DNA of 24,819 bases from JBOGIG01 sp050742455 (GCA_050742455.1 JBOGIG010000122.1:1-24819), one strand, 5' to 3'; counted from the stretch's first letter, positions 1 to 7,811 are shown. Numbers and translations: made by a program. The notes: generated by a model from the sequence alone, not told the origin.

Positions 1-1214
1 GCTTGGGCGTAGACCGACTGGTCCAGACGAGGCTCATAGTTGACGGGCTCGCACAAAGGAAAGGTGAGAGGCAGCGCCGGTTCGAATAGCTCGACTATCA
101 GGGAAGAGAAGTCACCGGGTCCCTCGGCGGAGTTCGTCTCGGCCAGGATGGCCTCTCGCACCTCAGTTCGGCGCATCTCGGCCACCCTCTCAGAGAGAGG
201 CAGTTGAGCGATCTTGCGATAGGTGGGACGACCCATGAACAGGTGGTAGGTATCGAGGCTGGTCATGATGGTCACCGATCGGGGGATGATCTGGGGGCGC
301 AGCGTGGCCCCGGTCAGGTTGGCCCGGGCCGTGGCGTCAAGCACCACACGCCAGTGCTCGGGATCCTCGAAGAGCTGGGCCACGGTAAAGGTCACCGGTC
401 GGGTGCTCGCGCGCGACACCGCCTCGAGCAGGGGCAGCTCATCTATCGGCTTGGACCGCTCTCCACCCAACCGGTCCAATTGGCCGATGGTCCCGGCGAC
501 GATGGCCTCGAATACGCCGTGACCGGCACGGCGGAGGGCGTCGGCGAAGGCTAGGAGCTCGTCGACGGGGGCAAAGGTGCCCGGCACGGGACGACCGGAC
601 TTGGCCTTGTGGCCGATCGTGCGGGAAGTGGAAAAGCCTACGGCGCCGGCGGCCAGAGCCTCCTCGACAAGCCTGGTCATGGCGGCCAGGTCCTCGGAGG
701 TGGCGTTCTCGTTGGCCGCCCCCCTTTCGCCCATGACATAGAAACGCACAGGCCCATGGGCAATCTGAGCGCCGATGTCAACGGAGTAGGTTCCTTGGTC
801 GAGCAGATCGAGATACTCACCGAAGGTTTCCCACTTGCCCCAGGGCATTCCGACGCTGAGAGCCGATCCGGGAATGTCCTCCACTCCTTCCATCAAATCG
901 ATCAGAGCGTCGTGGTCACCGGGTCGCACCGGGGCGAAGCCGACACCACAGTTGCCCATCACCAATGTGGTCACCCCGTTGGAGGCGGAGGGTTCCAAGA
1001 CGTCATCCCAGAGGACCTGCCCGTCATAGTGGGTGTGGACGTCGATCCAGCCGGGAGTGACGACGGCGCCGTCGGCATCGATGATTTGGCGGGCCGATTC
1101 GGTTAGGGCGCCGATCTCGACGATGTGCCCATCCCGCACTCCTACATCGGCGCCGAACGAAGGCCCCCCCGTTCCATCCACGATGGTGCCGCCCTTGATT
1201 GCCACATCGAGCAT
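1..1214 (-). CDS. N-acyl-D-amino-acid deacylase family amidohydrolase (3' end beyond window)
   Basis: Probable zinc-dependent amidohydrolase (amidohydrolase_3 / D-aminoacylase family) that hydrolyses N-acyl-D-amino acids or related amides in the cytoplasm. The reading frame is open from the ATG at 1214 to the window edge, so only about 404 residues are seen of a family usually near 480-580; the C-terminus is missing. The N-terminus has the family's beta-sandwich opening (IKGGTIVDGTG), then the metal-binding DVHTHYDGQV stretch near residues 59-68 with the HxH pair at 60/62, and the conserved GNCGVGFAP loop near 88-96. The start is supported by an AGGAG box 6-7 nt upstream. No partner gene shows the substrate, and the gene follows the SGNH esterase on the same strand with a 137-bp gap holding two hairpins. 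Family assignment is firm, substrate is unknown. Confidence 0.88.
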   Translation of the reverse strand, partial: MLDVAIKGGTIVDGTGGPSFGADVGVRDGHIVEIGALTESARQIIDADGAVVTPGWIDVHTHYDGQVLWDDVLEPSASNGVTTLVMGNCGVGFAPVRPGDHDALIDLMEGVEDIPGSALSVGMPWGKWETFGEYLDLLDQGTYSVDIGAQIAHGPVRFYVMGERGAANENATSEDLAAMTRLVEEALAAGAVGFSTSRTIGHKAKSGRPVPGTFAPVDELLAFADALRRAGHGVFEAIVAGTIGQLDRLGGERSKPIDELPLLEAVSRASTRPVTFTVAQLFEDPEHWRVVLDATARANLTGATLRPQIIPRSVTIMTSLDTYHLFMGRPTYRKIAQLPLSERVAEMRRTEVREAILAETNSAEGPGDFSSLIVELFEPALPLTFPLCEPVNYEPRLDQSVYAQ

Positions 1215-1238
1215 GTCGTGCTCCTAGTCGTCTGGCAG

Positions 1239-1279
1239 GCGGACCCCACCGCGGGCAGATGGGCCGCGATTGGGTCCGC
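1239..1279 (-). terminator. Two-part hairpin upstream of the amidohydrolase gene
   Basis: GCGGACCC (1239-1246) pairs with GGGTCCGC (1272-1279), and inside it CGCGG (1250-1254) pairs with CCGCG (1264-1268), separated by a symmetric 3x3 internal loop and a 9-nt apical loop: 13 base pairs in all. It lies 73 nt past the SGNH stop and 24 nt before the amidohydrolase start, on the transcript leading into that gene. No U-tract follows, so it may be a U-less actinobacterial-type terminator or a leader structure. Confidence 0.5.
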
Positions 1280-1298
1280 TCGGCTTCGTTGGATTCGA

Positions 1299-1316
1299 GG
1301 TTCGATAACTTGAACC
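1299..1316. other. Inverted repeat in the 1215-1351 gap
   Basis: GGTTCGA (1299-1305), a TAAC loop, then TTGAACC (1310-1316): seven pairs counting one G-U. It begins 35 nt past the SGNH stop codon. Either a second transcript-end hairpin for the esterase or a protein-binding palindrome near a promoter for the amidohydrolase; the sequence does not decide. A TTGACC-like -35 hexamer on the minus strand lies just upstream but has no well-spaced -10. Confidence 0.3.
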
Positions 1317-1351
1317 ATCCAGATATTCTCATATCGGATTGGTCAAATGCA

Positions 1352-2344
1352 TTACCGACCAGAAGATTGGGTCGGGTCCGCTTGGCCTGTGGCCAGGTTG
1401 AGCGCCGTTTGGAATTGCCGAGCCACATTGACCATGCCGAGGGCATTGGGGTGAACAGGCGAGGCCAACGAGGTGGGGATCGCCCCTTCCACCCACTTGG
1501 TCCCCGGGAGCTGGCAGGCATCGTGGCCGATGCTCGAGGTGTAGGTGTCGACGAAGAAGGCCCCATTGGCCTGGGCCTGGTCCGCGATCATCCGGTTGAG
1601 CTTTAGCACCAGTCCGTTGAGATATCCGATGTCACCTGAGGCGATGGGGAGAATTGGATAACAGCCCGAGCCACTCGTCGGGAAGATGTCGGGGTAGCCA
1701 ACCAGGAAAACAAGGGCTTGGGGCGAACGGCGGTGTATTTCGCGTACGAGGGCGGCCAGTTTGGGTGCGGTGGCGGCTACCGCCTGGGCCAGTTGGTCAG
1801 TCCCACCGGCGGTGAAATGGGCTCGGCAGGGTGAGCCGAATGGATCGTCGACACTCATCTCGGCGCAGGTGACACCGGCTTGGAAGAGTCCCGCATCGTT
1901 TCCACCAATGCCGACCGTCACCAGGGTCGTGGTGGGGGATAGGGCGTCGAGTTGGGGCATGTCCCGCTCAAGGGCTGGACCGTATCCCAACAGGGTGATG
2001 TTTTGGGAGCCGCTCATATCGTCGATGGTGGCTCCTTGGCAGGAAGCATCGCTGAATGAGTGCACCCGGTTGGCTCGAGCCGCCAGGGAGGGGTAGTTGT
2101 GGTCGGATCGAAGGCACAGTGTGGGCGTCCCCACCTGGTCGGGGATGAACGGACCGGAGGTATAGGAATCGCCCAGGGCGACGTAGTTCCAGGGCGTCGG
2201 GGGGCCAGACGGCACCGACCCGGGCGCCAACCAGGGAAAGCCGAGGATCGTCGTGAGAGCAGCCAGCACACATAGGACAGAGGGTGGCACCATCAATGGG
2301 TATTCTCGCACCAGTTGTTGAGGGCGAGCAGCACGACGCATCAT
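1352..2344 (-). CDS. Secreted SGNH/GDSL esterase or lipase
   Basis: Exported serine esterase/lipase of the SGNH hydrolase fold, 330 residues from the ATG pair at 2344/2341. Residues 1-45 form a signal peptide: Arg-rich start, then a hydrophobic run from about 19 to 40. The block I motif VALGDSYTSG places the nucleophile at Ser60, GIGGND (145-150) is block III with Asn149, and SPVHPN supplies the general base His298. The usual Asp three residues before that His is Ser295 here, so catalysis may rely on a Ser-His dyad with a backbone carbonyl, as known for the Streptomyces scabies esterase. Six cysteines (77, 102, 160, 173, 228, 277) fit three disulfides, as in related actinobacterial secreted lipases. 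The frame is open much further upstream, but that part is antisense to the lipoprotein gene. Start uncertain: Met at 2293 would also leave a signal peptide. Confidence 0.85.
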   Translation of the reverse strand: MMRRAARPQQLVREYPLMVPPSVLCVLAALTTILGFPWLAPGSVPSGPPTPWNYVALGDSYTSGPFIPDQVGTPTLCLRSDHNYPSLAARANRVHSFSDASCQGATIDDMSGSQNITLLGYGPALERDMPQLDALSPTTTLVTVGIGGNDAGLFQAGVTCAEMSVDDPFGSPCRAHFTAGGTDQLAQAVAATAPKLAALVREIHRRSPQALVFLVGYPDIFPTSGSGCYPILPIASGDIGYLNGLVLKLNRMIADQAQANGAFFVDTYTSSIGHDACQLPGTKWVEGAIPTSLASPVHPNALGMVNVARQFQTALNLATGQADPTQSSGR

Positions 2345-2384
2345 CCAGCCCGACCACCCCGGGGGTTGGTGCGAGGATGGGGCG

Positions 2385-3809
2385 GTGGCAATCCTTCGGA
2401 CCGGCGCCGCACTCCTGGTGGCCGGCCTGGCCCTAACGTCCTGCGGTACGCCGCCCAGCGCTTCCTCGCCGACCCCTTCGCACCGGGATGTGACGTCCTC
2501 GCCCGACACCTCGGTGATTGCCCCGACACCGTCCGGAGCCCCGCCCAAAGCGACGCCTCCTGGCCGACCGAGCGGGGCGTGGACCACCTTCGGGGGTGAC
2601 AATTCCCGGAATGCCTGGTCGGCCACCGGTCCCGATCCCGCTCGATCCCGGGTGCTGTGGTCGACTCGGGTCGGGGCCAACCTGTATGCCTCACCCGTCG
2701 TATTCGGTGGCACCGTTTTTGCCGCCACAGAGTCCGACACCGTTGTGGCAATGACACTGAGCAGCGGCTCCGTGATCTGGAAGGCATCCCTGGGCTCCCC
2801 CCTGCCTGGATCGAACCTTCCTTGCGGCGACATCAATCCCTCGGGGATCACCGGCACTCCGGTCATCGATCCGGTTCGCCGCCTCCTGTGGGTGGTGGCG
2901 TTCGTCAAGCCGGGCCACCACGTCCTGTTCGGCCTTGACCTTCAGAGTGGTCGCGTCAAGGTTCACACCAACGTTGATCCCCCTGGACTTGATCCCCTGG
3001 TAGAGCAGCAGCGTGGTGCGTTGGCTCTGGTTGGAGACAGGGTCATCGTTCCCTTTGGCGGCCTATACGGTGACTGCGGGTCCTACCACGGGGCGTTGGA
3101 ATCGGTTTCCGCCACCGGGGCAAGACTGGGCGATTACCAGGTTCCCGGACGGCGTCAGGGTGGTCTTTGGGCTCCGGGTGGGGTAGCGGTCGACTCCACC
3201 GGAAACCTTTTTGTCACTTCGGGCAACGGTGAGCCGTTTGGGCTGGCTCCCGGCGGTGACACCGTGCTTAGTCTCAATTCCTCCCTGGCCCTCACCGACT
3301 GGTTCACTCCGCCGGGATCGGCTCAATTGGATAGGGCCGATACCGACCTGGGTTCCACCGGGCCCGTGTTGTTGGGAGGCGGGTTGCTCTTTCAAATCGG
3401 CAAGTCGGGGATCGGATACCTGTTGTCGGCCTCGGCCTTGGGTCATTCGGGAACCAACTTCTTTAGCCGAGGCGTGTGTGAGGGGGCATATGGCGCCGCT
3501 GCCGCCACCGCGAAGATGATATTCGTCCCCTGTAGCCAAGGACTGTATGCACTCCGGCTCGGTCCCGGACCTGGTTTCGCCGTGGCCTGGAAACAGGTCG
3601 GGTGGCAACCGGGACCAATGGTTGTCGCCGCCTCGACGGTGTGGGCCTTGGATCCCCAGGCCGGGGTCCTCATCGGCCTGGATGCCGCTTCGGGCCGAGA
3701 GATGGCCCGGCTTCAGGTAGGAAGGGCCAGCCGCTGGTCTGCCCCGGCGGCGGCCGGCGGAGTCATCGTGATCGGTGCAGGTCAGGCCATTCGAGCCATT
3801 GGGAATTAG
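2385..3809 (+). CDS. PQQ-like beta-propeller lipoprotein
   Basis: Predicted membrane-anchored extracellular lipoprotein of 474 residues with a PQQ-dehydrogenase-like (quinoprotein) beta-propeller. The GTG start at 2385 follows a GAGGA box. A short signal sequence ends in a lipobox, ALTSC, giving lipidated Cys20; a Thr/Pro/Ser-rich spacer runs to about residue 65. From there WTTFGGDNSRN and repeated blade strands such as LYASPVVFGGTVFAA, GSVIWKASLG and GLDLQSGRV are typical propeller repeats; LPCGDINPSG is a conserved loop in this lipoprotein group. Nothing identifies a cofactor or reaction, so it may be a binding or scaffold protein rather than an enzyme. It is divergent from the SGNH esterase with only 40 bp between starts and convergent with the next lipoprotein. 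Confidence 0.82.
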   Translation: MAILRTGAALLVAGLALTSCGTPPSASSPTPSHRDVTSSPDTSVIAPTPSGAPPKATPPGRPSGAWTTFGGDNSRNAWSATGPDPARSRVLWSTRVGANLYASPVVFGGTVFAATESDTVVAMTLSSGSVIWKASLGSPLPGSNLPCGDINPSGITGTPVIDPVRRLLWVVAFVKPGHHVLFGLDLQSGRVKVHTNVDPPGLDPLVEQQRGALALVGDRVIVPFGGLYGDCGSYHGALESVSATGARLGDYQVPGRRQGGLWAPGGVAVDSTGNLFVTSGNGEPFGLAPGGDTVLSLNSSLALTDWFTPPGSAQLDRADTDLGSTGPVLLGGGLLFQIGKSGIGYLLSASALGHSGTNFFSRGVCEGAYGAAAATAKMIFVPCSQGLYALRLGPGPGFAVAWKQVGWQPGPMVVAASTVWALDPQAGVLIGLDAASGREMARLQVGRASRWSAPAAAGGVIVIGAGQAIRAIGN

Positions 3810-3821
3810 CGGTCCCGGCTT

Positions 3822-3848
3822 CAGCAGCCTCAGCAGACTCAGTAGCCG
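3822..3848. repeat. 9-bp tandem repeat in a convergent gene gap
   Basis: Three imperfect 9-bp units, CAGCAGCCT, CAGCAGACT and CAGTAGCCG, lie just after the propeller lipoprotein stop and run into the 3' end of the opposing lipoprotein gene (its stop is at 3839-3841). Confidence 0.6.
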
Positions 3849-4456
3849 TAGCCACCCCCGCCGCTCGATGCCGGCGGGGGAGCCGAGGTGGGAGCGGTGG
3901 AGGTCGAACTCGTTGCCGAATTGAGGCTAATCACGTGCCAGGTCCCACCAAAACTCAAAATACCATCACCCTTGGTGTCACCCGGAGCCTGATCGGCGGC
4001 AAAGCGATAAAGCGGCCGGCCATTGTCGGTCACTTGGGAGATGCCGTTTTGCGTGGTGACACCCAACACCCCGACTGAACCAGGGCCGGTAGGAGTGGCG
4101 CCGGAAGGCAGGGTCAAGGCCGGCCAAATCCTCAGACACGCCTGGTTGCACGGGAGCGACTTGTTGTTGCTGGTTAGCGTGTAAAGGGTCATTCCGCCCG
4201 AATCGACCAGGATCGAACCCAAGGTCGGGTTGGCCTCGGCCTTGACGACGGCCCCCGACGACGGTGTGGTCGACTTCGAACCCGCTCCAGTCGGGCTTGG
4301 CGATTGAATGGCCCCCGGCGGGGAACTCGATCCACAGGCGGCGGCCACAAGGCCTCCGACCGAGAGAAAGGCCAGGGATGCCAAGGTCTTGCCCGCCACC
4401 GAAGAGCGAACCCGGCCCCGAACTGTGCACCTGATGGTGCCTGGTGAAAGCATCAT
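3839..4456 (-). CDS. COG4315-type secreted repeat lipoprotein
   Basis: Lipoprotein of 205 residues with the 'secreted repeat of unknown function' domain (PF03640/COG4315). The signal peptide (hydrophobic 25-40) ends in VAAAC, lipidated Cys41, followed by a Ser/Pro/Thr spacer to about residue 72. Two repeat copies follow: SILVDSGGMTLYTLTSNN...CNQACLRIWPAL (81-114) and the copy around GRPLYRFAADQAPGDTKGDGI (146-166) ending GTWHVIS. The two cysteines of CNQAC may form a disulfide. The tail is Ser/Thr/Pro then a Gly-rich GGGGYGY end. The ATG pair at 4456/4453 is chosen because AAAGGA lies about 10 nt before it; the in-frame ATG 14 codons upstream has no ribosome site. Biochemical role unknown in the family. 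It follows the LLM gene by 63 nt and may be co-transcribed. Confidence 0.8.
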   Translation of the reverse strand: MMLSPGTIRCTVRGRVRSSVAGKTLASLAFLSVGGLVAAACGSSSPPGAIQSPSPTGAGSKSTTPSSGAVVKAEANPTLGSILVDSGGMTLYTLTSNNKSLPCNQACLRIWPALTLPSGATPTGPGSVGVLGVTTQNGISQVTDNGRPLYRFAADQAPGDTKGDGILSFGGTWHVISLNSATSSTSTAPTSAPPPASSGGGGYGY

Positions 4457-4489
4457 GCCCGACCATTCCTTTCGTCGTGACTTGCCCGG

Positions 4490-4503
4490 GGGCGCCATCG
4501 CCC
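4490..4503 (-). terminator. Small GC hairpin after the LLM monooxygenase gene
   Basis: GGGCG-CCAT-CGCCC, five base pairs with a 4-nt loop, lies 17-30 nt past the LLM gene stop (4520). No U-tract. It could be a weak terminator between the monooxygenase and lipoprotein genes. Confidence 0.2.
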
Positions 4504-4519
4504 TAGCCGGTACTACGGA

Positions 4520-5659
4520 TCAGACCCCCGAGAGGTTTGCCCCTGGGACCAGGGGCCCGTGGTCGAGGCGGGGCAGCACGTACCGGGCGAAGAGGTCACA
4601 TTCCGCGCGGTGGGGGTAGCCCGACAGGATGAAGGCCTCGATGCCCAGGCGCTGGTAGCTCGCCAGCTTGGCCAGCACCTGATCGGGATCACCCACGATG
4701 GCCGCCCCACATCCGCTGCGGGCACGTCCGATCCCGGTCCACAAGTTGTCCTCGACGTATCCATCGTTGTCGGCGCCAGCTCGCAATTCAGCCTGGCGGG
4801 CTACGCCGACAGACGTGGCGTCCAGGGATTTCCCCTTGATGGCCTGGCCCACGTCCGTGTCCAGCTTGCTCATTAGGCGGGCCGCGGCGGAGCGGGCCTC
4901 GGACTCGGTCGGGCGGACGATGACATGACAGCGGTAGCCGAAACGAATTCGCCGACCGTAGGAGGCGGCTCGGTTGGTCAGGTCTTCGATGAGGTCGGAC
5001 ACCGCGTCCATCTCGTCGGGCCACATCAGAAATACATCGGCCCAGCGTGCCGCCACGTCCCGGGCGGGCTCGGACAGGCCCCCGAAGTAGAGGGGTGGAC
5101 ACTCTCCCGACACGGTGCGGACGGCCGGCGGATCCACCACTAAGTCAATGAATTCCCCGTGAGTCTCGAGGTGCTCGCCCGCCAGTAGCACCCGAAGGGC
5201 GGCCATCGTCTCGGCCGTGCGCTGGTAGCGAGGGACCGACTCGAGGTGCTCGCCCGCGAGATCGCTCGAAATGATGTTGATGGTCAGCCGTCCGTTGAGC
5301 ATCTGGTCCAGGCTGGCCAGCTGCCGAGCAAGCTGGGGTACCCACATTTCACCGCAACGCACCGCCACCAGGAGCTTGATCGAAGCCACCAGGGGTGCCA
5401 CCCCACCGGCAAAGGTCACGCTGTCGATTCCCAGGGAATAACCCGATGGCAACAAAACGTTGTCAAAGCCCAGCCTGTCGGCATCCTGGACAATGTCTCG
5501 ACAGTGGCCCCAGGAGCTGGCCAAAGTCTGATCGGGTAGACCAAGGAACTCGTAGTCGTCATCGCACAGGGCGGCGAACCAGCTCACTTCGGGTCCCGGC
5601 GTGGCCTGTGAGCCATCGCTCGGAAGAGGTTGGCGGGCTTGAGGGTGATCGGCAGTCAC
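4520..5659 (-). CDS. LLM-class flavin-dependent monooxygenase, alkanesulfonate monooxygenase-like
   Basis: Bacterial-luciferase-like TIM-barrel monooxygenase resembling SsuD, which uses FMNH2 and O2 to split alkanesulfonates to aldehyde and sulfite. Recognisable stretches from the proposed start: EVSWFAALCDDDYEFLG (24-40), LGFDNVLLPSGYS (63-75), ARQLASLDQMLNGRLTINIISSD (111-133), and the later PPLYFGGLSEPARDVAARWADVFLMWPD. Length (379 aa) matches the SsuD group. No ssuE reductase or transport genes are nearby, so the sulfonate substrate is inferred from similarity only. The start is uncertain: the most upstream ATG (5683) overlaps the start codon of the divergent dehydrogenase; GTG at 5659 is preferred because a TATTAT box sits 8 nt before it and no Shine-Dalgarno sequence is present, which suits a leaderless message. 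Confidence 0.85.
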   Translation of the reverse strand: MTADHPQARQPLPSDGSQATPGPEVSWFAALCDDDYEFLGLPDQTLASSWGHCRDIVQDADRLGFDNVLLPSGYSLGIDSVTFAGGVAPLVASIKLLVAVRCGEMWVPQLARQLASLDQMLNGRLTINIISSDLAGEHLESVPRYQRTAETMAALRVLLAGEHLETHGEFIDLVVDPPAVRTVSGECPPLYFGGLSEPARDVAARWADVFLMWPDEMDAVSDLIEDLTNRAASYGRRIRFGYRCHVIVRPTESEARSAAARLMSKLDTDVGQAIKGKSLDATSVGVARQAELRAGADNDGYVEDNLWTGIGRARSGCGAAIVGDPDQVLAKLASYQRLGIEAFILSGYPHRAECDLFARYVLPRLDHGPLVPGANLSGV

Positions 5660-5681
5660 GGATTCGTATAATAAGGCGAAC
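5660..5681. promoter_or_regulatory. Overlapping bidirectional leaderless promoter core
   Basis: TATAAT at 5667-5672 reads towards the Gfo/Idh/MocA gene, ending 9 nt before its ATG (5682). On the other strand the same bases give TATTAT (complement of 5668-5673), ending 8 nt before the GTG (5659) of the LLM gene. The two -10 elements therefore overlap almost completely. Neither gene has a convincing Shine-Dalgarno sequence, and no good -35 is seen for either side. Confidence 0.55.
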
Positions 5682-6770
5682 ATGGCTGGTGACGAGGTGC
5701 GCTACGGGATCATCGGCACGGGGATGATGGGCCTGGAGCACGCCTGGAACCTAAGCGCCATCGACGGGACCCGCATCACTGCCATCGCCGATCCCCACAT
5801 CGAGTCCCGACGACTCCTGCGCCAATTCGCTCAACTGGGTGATGACGTGGCCGAATTCGCCGATCATAAGGCCCTGATCAACTCCGGGCTGTGTGATGCA
5901 GTGGTAGTGGCTACCCCCAATCACACCCATGTCGATGTCATGGTGGACGTTTTGGCCGCTCCCGTCGACGTCCTGGTCGAAAAGCCCTTGTGCACCACGG
6001 TGGCGGACTGCCAGCGCCTGATCGCGGCCGCGGTCGGGTCGGACCGGGTGGTTTGGGTGGGGCTGGAGTACCGCTACATGCCGCCGGTAGCACGCCTGGT
6101 CCAAGAGGTGCGCTCCGGCGCCATCGGTGACGTGAAGATGTTGAGCATACGCGAGCACCGCTTTCCCTTCCTGACCAAGGTGGGCAATTGGAACCGATTC
6201 AACAGCAATACCGGTGGGACCCTGGTGGAGAAGTGCTGTCATTTCTTTGACCTGATGAACCACGTCATAAGGAGCGAACCCGTCACCGTCATGGCCTCCG
6301 GGGGCCAAGATGTGAACCATTTGACCGAGTCCTACGGCGGCCGGATCCCCGACATCTTGGACAACGCTTTCGTCATCGTCGAGTATGTCAACGGGTCGCG
6401 GGCGGCTTTGGACCTGTGCATGTTCGCCGAAGCCAGCCACAACCAGGAGGAGATCTCGGTGGTGGGGGATGAAGGCAAGGTCGAGGCATTCCTGCCGTCT
6501 TGCGAAGTCCGCTGCGCCCGACGCCGGGAGGGCCCAGCAGGGGTCAAACGAGAGGTCGTAAAGGATTCAAGGGTCCGCTACGAGGGCTTCCATCATGGTT
6601 CCAGCTATCTCGAGCACCTGGACTTCCTGGACGCAGTACGGCGACGGACCCCGGCGGTAGTGAGTATGGGCGATGCACTACTGAGTGTGGCTATGGGTGT
6701 GGGGGCCCAAATCTCAATCGAGGAGGGACGGGTGGTGAACCTGGGCGAAGTACTGGGCGCCCAGCCTTAG
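5682..6770 (+). CDS. Gfo/Idh/MocA family NAD(P)-dependent oxidoreductase
   Basis: Cytoplasmic sugar- or inositol-dehydrogenase-like enzyme of 362 residues. The Rossmann domain shows GIIGTGMMG (9-17), DAVVVATPNHTH (72-83) and the family signature EKP (100-102, catalytic-site Lys101). The C-terminal alpha/beta domain includes REHRFPFL and the NTGGTLVEKCCHFFDLMNH stretch, where the His of HFFD is the usual catalytic histidine. Length is normal. It begins at an ATG with a TATAAT box 9 nt upstream and shares its promoter region with the divergent LLM monooxygenase, so joint control is plausible. Substrate cannot be told; these enzymes oxidise polyol or sugar hydroxyls. It converges on the UBP zinc-finger gene with a 25-bp gap. 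Confidence 0.88.
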   Translation: MAGDEVRYGIIGTGMMGLEHAWNLSAIDGTRITAIADPHIESRRLLRQFAQLGDDVAEFADHKALINSGLCDAVVVATPNHTHVDVMVDVLAAPVDVLVEKPLCTTVADCQRLIAAAVGSDRVVWVGLEYRYMPPVARLVQEVRSGAIGDVKMLSIREHRFPFLTKVGNWNRFNSNTGGTLVEKCCHFFDLMNHVIRSEPVTVMASGGQDVNHLTESYGGRIPDILDNAFVIVEYVNGSRAALDLCMFAEASHNQEEISVVGDEGKVEAFLPSCEVRCARRREGPAGVKREVVKDSRVRYEGFHHGSSYLEHLDFLDAVRRRTPAVVSMGDALLSVAMGVGAQISIEEGRVVNLGEVLGAQP

Positions 6771-6795
6771 CCCATTGCGGTCAGCCCAGCCGGCG

Positions 6796-7074
6796 TCAGA
6801 CCAGCTTGCCGGTCATCTCGTCCAGGTAGCACCAGTCCCAGGAGTCCCCGGGCATGATGGACCGCATGACCGGGTGTTGAGTCTGTTGGAAATGCTTGGT
6901 GGCGTGCACGCCGTCCGAGGAATCGCAACATCCGACGTGGCCGCATTCCCGGCATTCCCTCAAGGCCACCCAGGTGGTGCCTTCGGCCAGGCACTCCTCG
7001 CAGGCGTCGGGGGTATTGGGCGCAGGGAAGTCGCTGGCACCCAGCCCGTTCAAGTGTTCACAAGTCTCGATCAC
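6796..7074 (-). CDS. UBP-type zinc finger protein
   Basis: Small 92-residue protein consisting essentially of a UBP-type zinc finger (ZnF-UBP, PF02148). Candidate metal ligands include Cys5/His6, Cys25/Cys28, Cys41/Cys44, Cys49 and His57/His61/His67; the ECLAEGTTWVALRECRECG core and the GCCDSS..HATKHFQQTQHPV stretch are characteristic. In eukaryotes this domain binds the free C-terminal di-glycine of ubiquitin; bacterial single-domain versions are widespread in Actinobacteria and their role is unknown. The GTG at 7074 is chosen over the longer ATG frame (7101) because AAGGAG lies exactly 7 nt before it. No neighbour explains its function. Confidence 0.85.
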   Translation of the reverse strand: MIETCEHLNGLGASDFPAPNTPDACEECLAEGTTWVALRECRECGHVGCCDSSDGVHATKHFQQTQHPVMRSIMPGDSWDWCYLDEMTGKLV

Positions 7075-7146
7075 GTAGCCTCTCCTTGCCTGGTGGGACA
7101 ACCTCTACCCAGGGTTGGGGACTCCTAATCAACCTGTGATCGGCAG

Positions 7147-7722
7147 TCAACGGCGAACGACGGCCTGCCTCCTCAGGATTTTCTTGAGGCCGGCCAAGGC
7201 AATGAGATCGATGACAATGGCAGGAACTGCCTCGTAGAGGCGGTGATCCGCCGATTGTGTGCAGGGCGGGGTCAGGTGTTTGTTGGTAGTTGCCTGTACA
7301 GGGCCCCGGTGGAACACCTGAACCACGGCCGGACTGCAGCTCTGGGCCGGAGCGACAAAGGTGGCCTGGGTGGAAAAGGGGAAGATGACGTAGGCCACGG
7401 CCACCAGCCCGACCACCAGGGCAGCCAGTTCGACCAGGCGCTCGAGCGCCGTCCACAATCCTCCCGGCTGTCGAAGCCGGGCCCGGAACCGCTCCCAGCG
7501 AGAGGTGCGGGGCGGCGCCGATTGACGCCCTGATGCCCCATCCCGGGTGGGCGAGGCCGGCGGCGTGGACTGTTCCGATAATGGCAACTCCAAGACCGAG
7601 GGCTCGGCCGCTATAGAGCCGTCCCGATCGGGCGGCTCCTCCAGGGCTTGGCTCACCGACGCCTTCAACGGACGTTGGCGTCTGGGCCCAGCTTGTCTTT
7701 CACCGGTAGGGCTTGGGGGCAT
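7147..7722 (-). CDS. Two-helix membrane protein with disordered N-terminus, last gene of the tasA-like operon
   Basis: Not a family I recognise; 191 residues. Residues 1-75 are Pro/Ser/Arg-rich and probably disordered. A basic stretch RWERFRARLR (75-84) precedes one membrane helix (about 94-116), a loop of roughly 48 residues holding two cysteines (129 and 154) that could form an extracellular disulfide, a second hydrophobic helix (about 165-179), and a basic tail KKILRRQAVVRR. This predicts a cytoplasmic N- and C-terminus with an outside loop. The start is well supported: AAGGAGG lies 5-6 nt before the ATG. It follows the FN3 gene by 89 bp on the same strand and is probably part of the same transcript, but it could also have its own promoter in that gap. 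Confidence 0.7.
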   Translation of the reverse strand: MPPSPTGERQAGPRRQRPLKASVSQALEEPPDRDGSIAAEPSVLELPLSEQSTPPASPTRDGASGRQSAPPRTSRWERFRARLRQPGGLWTALERLVELAALVVGLVAVAYVIFPFSTQATFVAPAQSCSPAVVQVFHRGPVQATTNKHLTPPCTQSADHRLYEAVPAIVIDLIALAGLKKILRRQAVVRR

Positions 7723-7811
7723 GTCGACCTCCTTGTCACCAAGCTATCGTCCCCCTCCCCTGTGAAACAGGCCACCAGGGCCACTTCCTTGTCGCTGACG
7801 CCCGGACCGCC

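Noticed and set aside
609..1106. 165-codon plus-strand frame
   Set aside because: Antisense to the D-aminoacylase frame, which has family motifs and an AGGAG box.
2345..2908. Minus-strand frame running 188 codons upstream of the SGNH start
   Set aside because: It is antisense to the propeller lipoprotein, which has a signal peptide and lipobox; the extension has no domain and no ribosome site.
7757..7771. CCTGT-GAA-ACAGG hairpin between FN3 and membrane protein genes as terminator
   Set aside because: Only five pairs, no U-tract; too weak to list.
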